In this document: piece after piece, positions 8,365-16,427 of the stretch | How the letters are laid out: each line of letters begins with the position of its first letter | How positions within the stretch are numbered: the first letter of the stretch is position 1 | Origin: Lachnospiraceae bacterium | GTDB taxonomy: Bacteria > Bacillota > Clostridia > Lachnospirales > Lachnospiraceae | Direction: 5' to 3' | Assembly: GCA_030527645.1 (NCBI GenBank) | Contig: JAUNAJ010000004.1 | Span: 1 to 64,000 of the forward strand | Length of the DNA stretch: 64,000 bases | Program-made: the position numbers and the translations under genes | Notes under the pieces: generated by a model | Database searches by the model: none | Told to the model about the DNA's origin: nothing | Seen by the model: the letters and a program-made list of their open reading frames with translations, nothing else

Positions 8365-9548
8365 CTCAGTCAAAAAGCAATTATTATGAATCTATGCCGG
8401 TGGGACGCCTCGGCATTATCCCGCTGGCAAGCTGTGCAGAAATCGGTGCAAAGGTTAACGATCATATCACCGGATGGCGAAACAGCAGGAGCTGCCCCGC
8501 TGCACAGAACCAGCTGGCCGCAGATTATCAGCGTCCTTCCTACCTCATTGATATCAAAAACTCCCGCTTCGGCTCCGGTGAAGGAAAAGGAACGATCCTT
8601 GAATCCGTCCGCGGCGATGACCTGTACTTCCTTGTAGACGTGTGCAATCATTCCCTGTCCTATACAGTCTGCGGACAGGAAAACCACATGTCTCCGGATG
8701 ACCACTTTCAGGATCTGAAGCGCATGATTTCTGCAGTAGCAGGCAAAGCCCGCAGAATCAATGTGATCATGCCCTTCCTGTATGAAAGCCGTGTTGATAA
8801 GAGAACCTCCGGCAGAGATTCTCTGGACTGTGCTCTGGCTCTGCAGGAACTGACAGAGATGGGGGTGGATAATATCATTACCTTTGATGCCCATGATCCC
8901 CGAGTACAGAATGCCATTCCGCTGCATGGCTTTGAAACCATTACACCGGCCCATCAGTTTATCAAAAATATTCTTCGGAATGCCCCTGATATGAAGATCG
9001 ATTCTGATCATCTGATGATCATCAGTCCTGATGAGGGCGGTATGAAGCGTGCCATCTTCATGGCGAATAATATGGGAGTGGATATGGGAATGTTCTATAA
9101 GCGCCGCGATTATTCTGTCATTGTAAACGGAACAAGCCCAGTGGTCGCTCATGAATTTCTTGGTACGTCCGTAGAGGGAAAGGATATGATCATCGTGGAT
9201 GATATGATTTCCTCCGGAGACAGCGTGATCGAAGTGGCACAGCAGCTCAGGCAGAGACATGCACGAAACATCTATCTGTGCACCACCTTCGGCCTCTTTA
9301 CGCAGGGTCTGGAAAAATTTGACCGTGCCTATGAGGAAGGGCTGTTCTCTAAGCTCATTACCACCAATCTGATCTATCAGACTCCGGAGCTGCTTGAGAA
9401 GCCATATACTGTTTGCTGTGATTTCAGCAAATTCATTGCCCTTCTTATTGACACCCTGAATCATGATGGTTCCATGAGTTCTCTTCTGGATCCCTCCTCA
9501 AGAATCCAGAAAGTCGTGGAGCGTTTTAACCGTGGTGAAGAAATCTGA
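8361..9548 (+). CDS. prs: Ribose-phosphate pyrophosphokinase (PRPP synthetase)
   Basis: A 395-residue enzyme making PRPP from ribose-5-phosphate and ATP, the precursor for purines, pyrimidines, histidine, tryptophan and NAD. The PRPP/ribose-phosphate loop VDDMISSGDS is at 279-288; DAHDP (176-180) takes the place of the usual DLHAGQ-like segment, and the C-terminus contains a phosphate-binding region. At 395 residues it is about 75 longer than the classical Prs, with an N-terminal extension and insertions, so it belongs to a divergent long branch. It overlaps the helicase loader by 4 bases and ends before a strong bidirectional terminator. Co-expression of nucleotide precursor supply with replication initiation is a plausible reason for the arrangement. 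Whether another classical prs exists elsewhere is unknown. Confidence 0.88.
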   Translation: MTQSKSNYYESMPVGRLGIIPLASCAEIGAKVNDHITGWRNSRSCPAAQNQLAADYQRPSYLIDIKNSRFGSGEGKGTILESVRGDDLYFLVDVCNHSLSYTVCGQENHMSPDDHFQDLKRMISAVAGKARRINVIMPFLYESRVDKRTSGRDSLDCALALQELTEMGVDNIITFDAHDPRVQNAIPLHGFETITPAHQFIKNILRNAPDMKIDSDHLMIISPDEGGMKRAIFMANNMGVDMGMFYKRRDYSVIVNGTSPVVAHEFLGTSVEGKDMIIVDDMISSGDSVIEVAQQLRQRHARNIYLCTTFGLFTQGLEKFDRAYEEGLFSKLITTNLIYQTPELLEKPYTVCCDFSKFIALLIDTLNHDGSMSSLLDPSSRIQKVVERFNRGEEI

Positions 9549-9601
9549 TCCGAAGCTCTAAAAGCGGCTCTGACCTTTGAAAAATAAGTTCTGTATGAGC
9601 G

Positions 9602-9649
9602 GAAAACTCCCTCCGGAATCAGCAGACTGCTGAATCCGGAGGGAGTTTT
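9602..9649. terminator. Bidirectional terminator between prs and the TPR gene
   Basis: AAAACTCCCTCCGG (9603-9616) pairs with CCGGAGGGAGTTTT (9636-9649), extended inward by a near-complementary AATCAGCAG/CTGCTGA segment. A-run on one side and T-run on the other allow use from both strands, fitting the convergent genes. Confidence 0.92.
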
Positions 9650-9665
9650 CTGTTCACAGGATACA

Positions 9666-9752
9666 GGAGATACACTTGCCGGTCGTCATCCGGTCATACA
9701 GGAGACTGTATGTATATCTCCGGGGTATTCGAGCCGGGCTCGCGATTCCCGG
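9666..9752. other. Densely structured intergenic segment
   Basis: Two adjacent folds can be drawn. In the first, GGAGATACA (9666-9674) pairs with TGTATATCTCC (9711-9721) with a 2-base bulge, enclosing CCGG/CCGG (9679-9682, 9690-9693) and TACAG/CTGTA (9697-9701, 9706-9710) with a GAGA tetraloop. In the second, CCGGG (9720-9724) pairs with CCCGG (9748-9752) around CGAGC/GCTCG (9730-9734, 9738-9742). There is no T-run, so it is not a simple terminator. It may be the 3' end of the minus-strand operon, a structured RNA or a decayed repeat. Confidence 0.45.
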
Positions 9753-9758
9753 CAAAAT

Positions 9759-10529
9759 CTACATATCGGTATTTCTATGATAGGTATCTGTCCAGTCTCT
9801 CAGAGCCTCGTCCAGATTCTCCGGCATATCCGGCATCTGGACAGCTGCGATTTCCCGGGCAAGCTTCACTCTGCTTTTTTCATCTACTCCGAATTCATCC
9901 AGCTTCTGTCTGTACTCCGACTCTCCGTCCTTTAAAAAAACTGAAAACAGATAGCTCTTCAGCACATGCAGGGTATGCAGATCCTCATAGGCACGCAGGA
10001 AGCACTCACAGGCCTCCTCCATCTGGAACAGCCTTGCGTATACACAGCCAAGATTATTGTAAACCGTACCCCGGAACTGGATACCGGTATTTCCCTGATC
10101 CTCACAAACCAATGCTTCCCGGTAGTATTTCAGCGCCCGTGTATATTTTTCATGCTGCATCAGGGTATCTGCTTTCTTCTTCAGACGAACTGCCAGCGGT
10201 TTCTTTTCCAACTCGTCCAGTTTCTGGTCAAAGGCTGTCAGCTCTCTGGAATTCATATAACAGATTTCTTTCAGAAGAGTCAATATAAAATCCCTGTCCG
10301 TATAGGGTCCCTGCAGAATATTCATCAGCTTTCCTGACAGCGTAACCATCTTAAGTTCACTTCTTACCCATTGGGCCAGTCCCTCACAAACGATAGACTG
10401 ATCCACCAGCGGAAGATTATTGCAGATAAAATAACCAAGCTCCTCTGCGGAATAAATATTCAAACCGATATTTTCCAGATACCAGGGTTCGGAAGCCCTT
10501 GGTATCTGACATAAAATTGGAATTCCCAT
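9759..10529 (-). CDS. TPR-containing protein, third gene of an uncharacterised operon
   Basis: A 256-residue protein that I do not recognise as a named family. The centre (about residues 133-195) carries tetratricopeptide-like helical pairs, for example KADTLMQHEKYTRALKYYRE followed by a segment with YNNLGCVYARL, usually protein-binding scaffolds. The N-terminal 110 residues are unlike known domains and hydrophobic patches are modest; there is no signal peptide or membrane segment, so it is probably cytoplasmic. Its ATG overlaps the stop of the Hsp70-like gene (TGATG at 10527-10531), so the two are translated together. Last gene of the operon, ending before the shared terminator. TPR proteins commonly act as co-chaperones of Hsp70, which makes a partner role to the neighbouring Hsp70-like protein a reasonable guess. 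Confidence 0.7.
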   Translation of the reverse strand: MGIPILCQIPRASEPWYLENIGLNIYSAEELGYFICNNLPLVDQSIVCEGLAQWVRSELKMVTLSGKLMNILQGPYTDRDFILTLLKEICYMNSRELTAFDQKLDELEKKPLAVRLKKKADTLMQHEKYTRALKYYREALVCEDQGNTGIQFRGTVYNNLGCVYARLFQMEEACECFLRAYEDLHTLHVLKSYLFSVFLKDGESEYRQKLDEFGVDEKSRVKLAREIAAVQMPDMPENLDEALRDWTDTYHRNTDM

Positions 10530-11779
10530 CAGTTCTGATCCTCCATCACCTCATTCCAGATTTTTCCGCTGGCAGGAAACATCTCTCCGAAACCAAGGTC
10601 CTCTGCTGTGATCCTGCATTTTCCTGCTGCCTCATACTCCATATGGACTTTTAGTCTGGTAGTTCCGGCAGGACGACTGGGGAGCCCCGGAAGAGGCATC
10701 ACCAGTTTCTTCCGGCTCTTTTCATTCATTCGGCTCACAAGAAATGTGAGTTCCTCACCCTGATCAAGAAGTATTTCGAAATCTGCAGCTGTCTCGTACC
10801 AGTTCACCCCGGCAGAGATCAGCGGATATACAGCTGCAATCCCCTGCACCATCAGCTCCATAGAGACATTATGACGAACCAGATCGCTGCCCACATAGAG
10901 GAAACTCTTCAGATGTCCCGGCTCCGTCTTTTCTCTGGCCGACAGCGCTGCCCCCTTCGCATACAGATTATTTCCGCCGAATACTTTTCTGGCTCCCTTG
11001 CAGAGAAGACGGATGGATTCCTTTGCCCATCTCTGATCAAATTCTTCTCCCATCAGGAAGATCCCTGAATACAGGTCCTCCCCGAGACTTTCTCTGATAA
11101 AAGAAACCAGCATGCGGTCTTTCTGCTCATCATTTCCTTTCAGTGAAATGCTACCTCCGTCATTCACGTAGGCAGCCACAGGCTTTGTCCGGAAATTCAT
11201 CTCCAGACAGGAAAAGTGTACCTGTCCGTTCCGGAATTCAAAGAGCCCGGTTTTTCTTGCCCATACATCCTGACTCTGAAACAAAGTATGCACAAAAAAG
11301 CTCTCCTTATAATCCTGCAGAAAACCTCTGTTTCTGGGGATTCCCAGGACCTCATAGGCCTGACGGATGGCACGCACAAAAAATCTGGTGAGCTTCGGTA
11401 CCGTAATCACAATGCCTGCAACCTGAGAGGCGGGATTCTCCGCCCCTGCTGCTTCCAGTGTCTTTCTGAGAAAAACAGCCAGAAGGTCTGCACCTGCGTA
11501 TTCCTTCCCCTCGATCCATGCCGAAGTTCCGTCTGCGCAAAGATCATACAGCTGGTCAATGAGTATCCCGTTTTTCTTCTCAGCAAAGTACCTTGCTTCG
11601 ATTCCGTGATACCAGGAATGATCTGCGGGAACCAGACAAAGAAGCGTCGGAAAGGTCAGCTGATCTGATCCTGCTTTCACCGGTATGCTGACCGCATCCC
11701 CAAGGGATCTGTCGTAACAGCAGACCTGAGAACCGGATCTGTTCAGATCAATTCCAATTATCATACGTTTCACATCCAT
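10529..11779 (-). CDS. Degenerate Hsp70/actin-fold protein (possibly DUF5716)
   Basis: A 416-residue protein with recognisable traces of the Hsp70 ATPase fold. IIGIDLNRSGS (7-17) matches the DnaK phosphate-1 loop IIGIDLGTTNS, IVITVPK (123-129) matches the segment before the adenosine helix, and YAGADLLAVFLRKTLEAAG (94-112) matches the crossing helix. The phosphate-2 loop, normally DLGGGTFD, reads EFRNGQVHF (181-189), losing the Asp and most glycines; the later GG motif reads FLMGEEF (241-247). There is no Hsp70 substrate-binding domain; the C-terminal 100 residues look beta-rich. I infer weak or absent ATP hydrolysis. It sits between a giant helical protein and a TPR protein. From memory it may belong to the family catalogued as DUF5716; this is unverified. 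Confidence 0.7.
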   Translation of the reverse strand: MDVKRMIIGIDLNRSGSQVCCYDRSLGDAVSIPVKAGSDQLTFPTLLCLVPADHSWYHGIEARYFAEKKNGILIDQLYDLCADGTSAWIEGKEYAGADLLAVFLRKTLEAAGAENPASQVAGIVITVPKLTRFFVRAIRQAYEVLGIPRNRGFLQDYKESFFVHTLFQSQDVWARKTGLFEFRNGQVHFSCLEMNFRTKPVAAYVNDGGSISLKGNDEQKDRMLVSFIRESLGEDLYSGIFLMGEEFDQRWAKESIRLLCKGARKVFGGNNLYAKGAALSAREKTEPGHLKSFLYVGSDLVRHNVSMELMVQGIAAVYPLISAGVNWYETAADFEILLDQGEELTFLVSRMNEKSRKKLVMPLPGLPSRPAGTTRLKVHMEYEAAGKCRITAEDLGFGEMFPASGKIWNEVMEDQN

Positions 11780-11791
11780 AGTTCTCTCCCG

Positions 11792-14700
11792 TTACATAAT
11801 CCTGCAGAAATACTCCGTAAAGGCATCCTGCCATAAATAATCCTCTATTGCCGTATTCATTCTCTCCAGGCTGCCCGTTGCTCTGGCGGTCAGAATCCTG
11901 TTCAGAATTTTATACCGGCTCCCTCCGTCTGTATCCAGTTCGGTCAGAGCCAGCTTCCTCTCCCCTACCTTTAATTCCTCTTCTCCGTTCCTGTAGGTCA
12001 GATAATAGGTCAGAACTTCTCCGTAAAACAGAAGAAATTCCCGAGAGAAGATTCCCGGAATCATTTCCGGCAAAGGCTCTGACTTCCAGACCGGGGCTTC
12101 CTCCGCCTCCTCTCTGTGACCCAGGGCATAATGAATGATCACCCTTGTTCCGGGGAGAAAACGTTCCTCCACAAACAGCTTTTCCTCCAGCTGCAGAGGA
12201 CGGATCAGCTCTTTCGGAAGTCTTTTAAAGAAGGCAAAGGTAAGCTTTTTCTCTCTGCATAAAGTCAGGATTTTCTCCGCCTCTTTCAGCTGCTCACCTC
12301 CGAGAGACTCCTGTTTCGAATAATATTTCAGAAGTGCCAGCCGGCACAAAAGATTCAGTTCCCATCGATTTCCCAGTAATTTTTCCAGATACAGGAAGAT
12401 CAGATCCGGAATCTCTATGTCCTGATAGATCCATCCTCCTGAGACCCAGGTCAAAAAAGAAGTGATGACTGATTCCTGCCCTTGATTCAGTATATAGCTC
12501 TCCAGAATCAGTTCCGGCTCGGACGGCATCCGACCGGTCAGCACCGCCAGCACCAGTATCCTCTTTTCCAGTTTCAGGGGCTCCAGATGGAATCCCTTCA
12601 CCCTCTTCCATAATTCACAGAGATATTCTATAGAACCCATACTGAACTCCAGCAGATAGGTCAGCATGATCTCATCGTATTTCCCCTGTCGGAAGACATA
12701 TTCTGAGAGACAAAGAAGATCTTCATCCTCCTGAAATTCCATTTTCAGGATCATGCGGCTGGCCAGACGCAGCAGCAGGCTGTCCGGAATCCTCTCATAG
12801 CCGAATTCGGAAACCAGTTGAAATGCCCGCTCGTACAGACCCGCTTCAATCAGCAGAACAGCAGTACTTACCTTGTCAACGGCGGCATACTCCCGCATAT
12901 CTCCGGTAAGAACAGAAATCAGCAGCCGTTCATCCTCCAGATTGTCCATGTAAAAGTCCAGAAGCTTCTGACGGATCTTTCCGCGAAAGGAATCTGTAAA
13001 ATCTTCATTGGCCTCTGCCATTCTGCAGCAGGCCAGTATCCGCTGGCTTACCTTCAGCTGCCGGGACTTTTCTCCGCAGCAATACAGCTGAAGGCCTGTG
13101 TGCTCAACACCCAGCGCTATACAACGGGCGGCTATATCTCTGATCTCCATGAGCGGTCTGCAGGAATACTCCACTGTAGAGGCAAAACGGCGGCGTTTTT
13201 CGTCCTCAAAAAGAATACAGGCATCCTCACTGTAGAGATCCACATAGGCAGCTCCGTCTCTGCAGGGATATTTTCTTTCTGCTCTCAATGCATGATGGCA
13301 GACGATCACATAGCGGATGGAGGCGTCTTTCACTTCAACCTTATGACAGAACAGAACGTTTGTCAGTGCTGCTGCCGTTTCTACAGAATCCGGATGCTGC
13401 AGCAATGCCTGATAAAGTACAGCAAATTCCTCAGAAATCCTTCCCTTTTTCAGGGAAGCTTCCGCAAATGTACGGATTGCTGTCTGATAGTTCATATAGC
13501 AGGTTCGATCTTTGTCCTTATGCAGGAGAACGCTGGAATACAGAAGCGCCCGACGGCGCTCTCCCAGTGTATTATTGTAGGTGAAATACATGCGGATCTG
13601 TCGGGGGATCCTGTCCGCCATCTCTCTGGGAATAGTTTCCATATAGTACTCATAGAGTCTGGTGATGCGAAGCTCCTTTTCCACAGCCAGTGCATACCAG
13701 ACAAAGTACTCTTTTTTATAGGCCTGCCCCTTCATGATCTGCTTGCATATTGCCTCCAGAATGTCCACACTCTGATATTTTTTGTACCCGGATGCCAGAA
13801 GCTGATAGACAGGCTCAGAGAATTCCCTTATGCTGCCTGCAAGAAAAGTCATCCGTCTGTAAAGAGACTCTGACAGCTGTCCCCTCACCGCTGCAAATCG
13901 CAGAACCTGCAGATAAAAGGGTGTAAGTCTGCGGAGCAGACTCTCCTGCTCGTTCAACATCTTCCATGCTTTCAGATACAGAAACGGGCTGTTGCAGCCC
14001 TGCTCATAACACTGCTCAAGCTCGAACATGATTCTGGCTGACATATGCTCATAGGAGGGATCCTCCTGCAGCAGCAGATGCAGGTAGAGATACTGATCCG
14101 GCTCCAGTTCATGATTACGCCGAACCTTCATTAGAAAATTCTGTGTTTCCCGGCTCCGGATGCCGGCAAGCTTTGAAAGGTACAGGTACCAGGTCTCTTC
14201 CTCCTTTGATTTCAGTGTTCTGCTGCCCTTCTGAAACAGACCCAGCAGCATATTCATCCGCTGCAGATTGTCCTCTGAATAGCAAAGATAGGCATCGTAC
14301 AGGATTGCTGCAGAATTCTCCGGATCCAGGTTCTTCAGATCAGTCACAAGCTGTCTGCCTCTCTGCTGCCAGGTCCTGTAGTCGATTCGGCGCATCTGCA
14401 GATCCAGCATGTCTCTGGCAATAGCAGCCCGGATTCTGTTTTCCCGCAGACCCGCCACCTCTTTCAGTGCACCTGCAGATGCTTCGATTCGAAACTCCAG
14501 CTCCTGATATACGCTTTTCAGACGGATCGTCCCGTAGTTTCTGCCCTGATGCAGCCGTTCACGATTTACAATATACTCCAAACCGAAGACTTTTCCGATA
14601 AAGTCCTCTGATGTGATCACTCTTTTTTCCACCTGTAGAAAAGTGCCTGTCAGTTCTACCTCGATCCGCACGTAGCCCCAGTTATTCTTATAGATATACA

Positions 14701-15358
14701 GGGTATCCTTCTGGGAAGCATCCAGGTGATACACCTCTTTTTCCTGCTTATCAAGGCTGAACAGCACCGGTTTCTTTTTTTCGATCGAAATCAGAAATTC
14801 CTCCATATGCTGATAGGTAACGGGAGCATGGGAAAGCCCTTTATACAGAGGGAGAAAGGCTCTGTTTTTGCCTCGAAGAAGACCTGCAAAGGAATTGCTC
14901 GCAAACAGACGGAAGCCCTCCCGATAGCTCTTCATACAGAGTCTGGTAAAATCCTCCAGTGACCGGATGGCTCCCTCCGATGCCTGTACCGTCTCGGCAA
15001 TGATCTCTGCCTTTACCGGTATCCTTTTCTCAGACAGATTACTGCTGATCACAATGGTTCCGCTGATCAGATCCCCCTCTTTCAATCCTTTTGTATCCAC
15101 ACCAAACAGGATGGTGCAGGAATTTCCTGAAATGCTGTTGCCTGCCAGCAGGATCCTGTGATTGTCTGAAGTAACCAGTCCTCTCATTCTTGACCCGTCT
15201 GACGTCCCCAGGCTGACAGATCCCTTGTATTTTTTTCCTTCCTGTATCTGAAGCCGCAGCTCCGAAACCGAAGTGATCAGCTCCGGACGGCTCATTTCGT
15301 ATGTTCCGGATAGCAATTCTTCCATTCTGTTATTCACACCGCACACCCTGCCCCTCAT
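11792..15358 (-). CDS. Giant helical-repeat protein (possibly DUF5717), first gene of an uncharacterised operon
   Basis: An 1188-residue protein. The first 130 residues are beta-rich and Ig-like (SELRLQIQEGKKYKGSVSL, then GDLISGTIVISSNLSEKRIP), and a second beta region follows near 205-300. From about 300 to the end it is almost entirely amphipathic helices with TPR/HEAT character, many Tyr-Leu pairs, and no obvious catalytic motif, signal peptide or membrane span. Several in-frame starts exist (ATG 15358, GTG 15337, ATG 15325) and none has an ideally spaced ribosome site; AAAGGAGGG at 15382-15390 is about 24 bases before the first, so the N-terminus is uncertain. Twelve bases separate it from the Hsp70-like gene. 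From memory it resembles the family DUF5717; function unknown. Confidence 0.7.
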   Translation of the reverse strand: MRGRVCGVNNRMEELLSGTYEMSRPELITSVSELRLQIQEGKKYKGSVSLGTSDGSRMRGLVTSDNHRILLAGNSISGNSCTILFGVDTKGLKEGDLISGTIVISSNLSEKRIPVKAEIIAETVQASEGAIRSLEDFTRLCMKSYREGFRLFASNSFAGLLRGKNRAFLPLYKGLSHAPVTYQHMEEFLISIEKKKPVLFSLDKQEKEVYHLDASQKDTLYIYKNNWGYVRIEVELTGTFLQVEKRVITSEDFIGKVFGLEYIVNRERLHQGRNYGTIRLKSVYQELEFRIEASAGALKEVAGLRENRIRAAIARDMLDLQMRRIDYRTWQQRGRQLVTDLKNLDPENSAAILYDAYLCYSEDNLQRMNMLLGLFQKGSRTLKSKEEETWYLYLSKLAGIRSRETQNFLMKVRRNHELEPDQYLYLHLLLQEDPSYEHMSARIMFELEQCYEQGCNSPFLYLKAWKMLNEQESLLRRLTPFYLQVLRFAAVRGQLSESLYRRMTFLAGSIREFSEPVYQLLASGYKKYQSVDILEAICKQIMKGQAYKKEYFVWYALAVEKELRITRLYEYYMETIPREMADRIPRQIRMYFTYNNTLGERRRALLYSSVLLHKDKDRTCYMNYQTAIRTFAEASLKKGRISEEFAVLYQALLQHPDSVETAAALTNVLFCHKVEVKDASIRYVIVCHHALRAERKYPCRDGAAYVDLYSEDACILFEDEKRRRFASTVEYSCRPLMEIRDIAARCIALGVEHTGLQLYCCGEKSRQLKVSQRILACCRMAEANEDFTDSFRGKIRQKLLDFYMDNLEDERLLISVLTGDMREYAAVDKVSTAVLLIEAGLYERAFQLVSEFGYERIPDSLLLRLASRMILKMEFQEDEDLLCLSEYVFRQGKYDEIMLTYLLEFSMGSIEYLCELWKRVKGFHLEPLKLEKRILVLAVLTGRMPSEPELILESYILNQGQESVITSFLTWVSGGWIYQDIEIPDLIFLYLEKLLGNRWELNLLCRLALLKYYSKQESLGGEQLKEAEKILTLCREKKLTFAFFKRLPKELIRPLQLEEKLFVEERFLPGTRVIIHYALGHREEAEEAPVWKSEPLPEMIPGIFSREFLLFYGEVLTYYLTYRNGEEELKVGERKLALTELDTDGGSRYKILNRILTARATGSLERMNTAIEDYLWQDAFTEYFCRIM

Positions 15359-15419
15359 GGTTTATCTCAGCCGAGAAGACTCCCTCCTTTACAGGTGGTG
15401 AGTTTATTATAAGCCTCTC

Positions 15420-15435
15420 TGCTCTAATAAGAGCA
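15420..15435. promoter_or_regulatory. Inverted repeat between promoter and first gene of the unknown operon
   Basis: TGCTCT-AATA-AGAGCA, a 6-bp inverted repeat located downstream of the -10 box at 15447-15452 and upstream of a second TATAAT on the minus strand (near 15408). Position fits a repressor site; no regulator is identified. Confidence 0.35.
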
Positions 15436-15446
15436 CATATAAATTG

Positions 15447-15475
15447 ATTATACACTAACCCAAAAGAGGAGACAA
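15447..15475 (-). promoter_or_regulatory. Promoter of the DUF5717-like operon
   Basis: On the minus strand TTGTCT (15470-15475) and TATAAT (15447-15452) are separated by 17 bases. The -35 box lies inside the arm of the dapB terminator hairpin. Confidence 0.65.
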
Positions 15476-15506
15476 GGTTCCGTGCTTCGGAACCTTGTCT
15501 CCTCTT
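15462..15506 (-). terminator. Terminator of dapA-dapB, 19-bp perfect hairpin
   Basis: AAGAGGAGACAAGGTTCCG (15464-15482) and its exact complement (15488-15506) enclose a 5-base loop. On the minus strand it is followed by TTTT. It lies about 105 bases after dapB. The stem is unusually long and of the GGAGACAAGG type seen in palindromic repeats. Confidence 0.8.
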
Positions 15507-15536
15507 GTATTGCTGTTCACAGGGAGCCTTCCCTTA

Positions 15537-15568
15537 CCTGCAGAAGCGACCGACGGTGCTTCTGCAGG
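15537..15568. repeat. Inverted repeat downstream of dapB
   Basis: CCTGCAGAAGC (15537-15547) and GCTTCTGCAGG (15558-15568) form an 11-bp perfect stem around a 10-base loop, between dapB and its terminator. No T-run follows; role unknown. Confidence 0.6.
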
Positions 15569-15611
15569 ACGCATGGCGACGCGTATCTACTGCATCCCGC
15601 GTACAACAGAC

Positions 15612-16367
15612 TTATTGAATCACATCACTCATATCATAGAGACCGGCAGGCTTTCCTGCCAGATATTTTGCGGCCTCCACTGCACCTTTTCCGAATACAG
15701 TTTTGGAATAAGCTGTGTGCTTAAACTCAATCACTTCATCAGGGCCTGCAAAAATCACCTCATGCTCACCTACGATAGTACCGCCGCGCACAGCTGAGAT
15801 GCCGATCTCCTTCGCATCCCTTTCCTCGTGTCTGTCACTTCTGTCGTACACATAGGAGTACGCATTGTCCATTGCTCCGTTCAAACTATCTGCCAGAGCC
15901 AGTGCTGTTCCGCTTGGAGCATCCTTTTTCAGTCTGTGGTGCTTCTCCACGATCTCCATGTCAAAGCCTGCAGCAGCAAGAACCTTTGCAGCATCTGCGA
16001 TCAGCTTCATCAGGGTGTTGATTCCCAGAGACATGTTTGCAGACCGGAGAATTGCTGTTTCCTTACTATACTCCCGTACCTTCTCCAGCTGCTCCTCTGT
16101 CAGTCCGGTGGTGCAGAGCACCAGCGGGAGTTTTCTCTTCCGGCAGTACTCCAGTACGCCGTCTGCTGCCTTGTAGGAAGAGAAGTCGATCATACAGTCC
16201 GCTTCCACATCACAGCTGTTAATGTCTGTAAATACCGGATATCCGTTGTCTCTGTTATCAGCCAGATCAATCCCCGCCGCCATCTCAGCTGCCGGATCTG
16301 CAGCGATCAGACCTGATATAACCTGACCCATATGGCCGTTGCATCCATGCATAATAATTTTGATCAT
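15612..16367 (-). CDS. dapB: 4-hydroxy-tetrahydrodipicolinate reductase DapB
   Basis: A 251-residue NAD(P)H-dependent reductase in the diaminopimelate/lysine pathway, giving tetrahydrodipicolinate for peptidoglycan and lysine. The nucleotide loop HGCNGHMGQV is at residues 7-16, and the signature EKHHRLKKDAPSGTA is at 141-155 with the proton-relay His143/His144, Lys148 and the SGT substrate site. Length is normal. It follows dapA by 60 bases on the same strand and shares the upstream lysine riboswitch. Start at ATG 16367 fits the family N-terminus (MIKIIMHGCNGHMG). Confidence 0.95.
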   Translation of the reverse strand: MIKIIMHGCNGHMGQVISGLIAADPAAEMAAGIDLADNRDNGYPVFTDINSCDVEADCMIDFSSYKAADGVLEYCRKRKLPLVLCTTGLTEEQLEKVREYSKETAILRSANMSLGINTLMKLIADAAKVLAAAGFDMEIVEKHHRLKKDAPSGTALALADSLNGAMDNAYSYVYDRSDRHEERDAKEIGISAVRGGTIVGEHEVIFAGPDEVIEFKHTAYSKTVFGKGAVEAAKYLAGKPAGLYDMSDVIQ

Positions 16368-16427
16368 ACACCCTCATTTCCGTACCCCTGCCGGGAACAT
16401 TTTTCTGTTAAAATACGCCTGCACTGC

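Noticed and set aside
8370-9464. 364-codon frame opposite prs
   Set aside because: Antisense to a well-supported enzyme gene; no domain or start signal.
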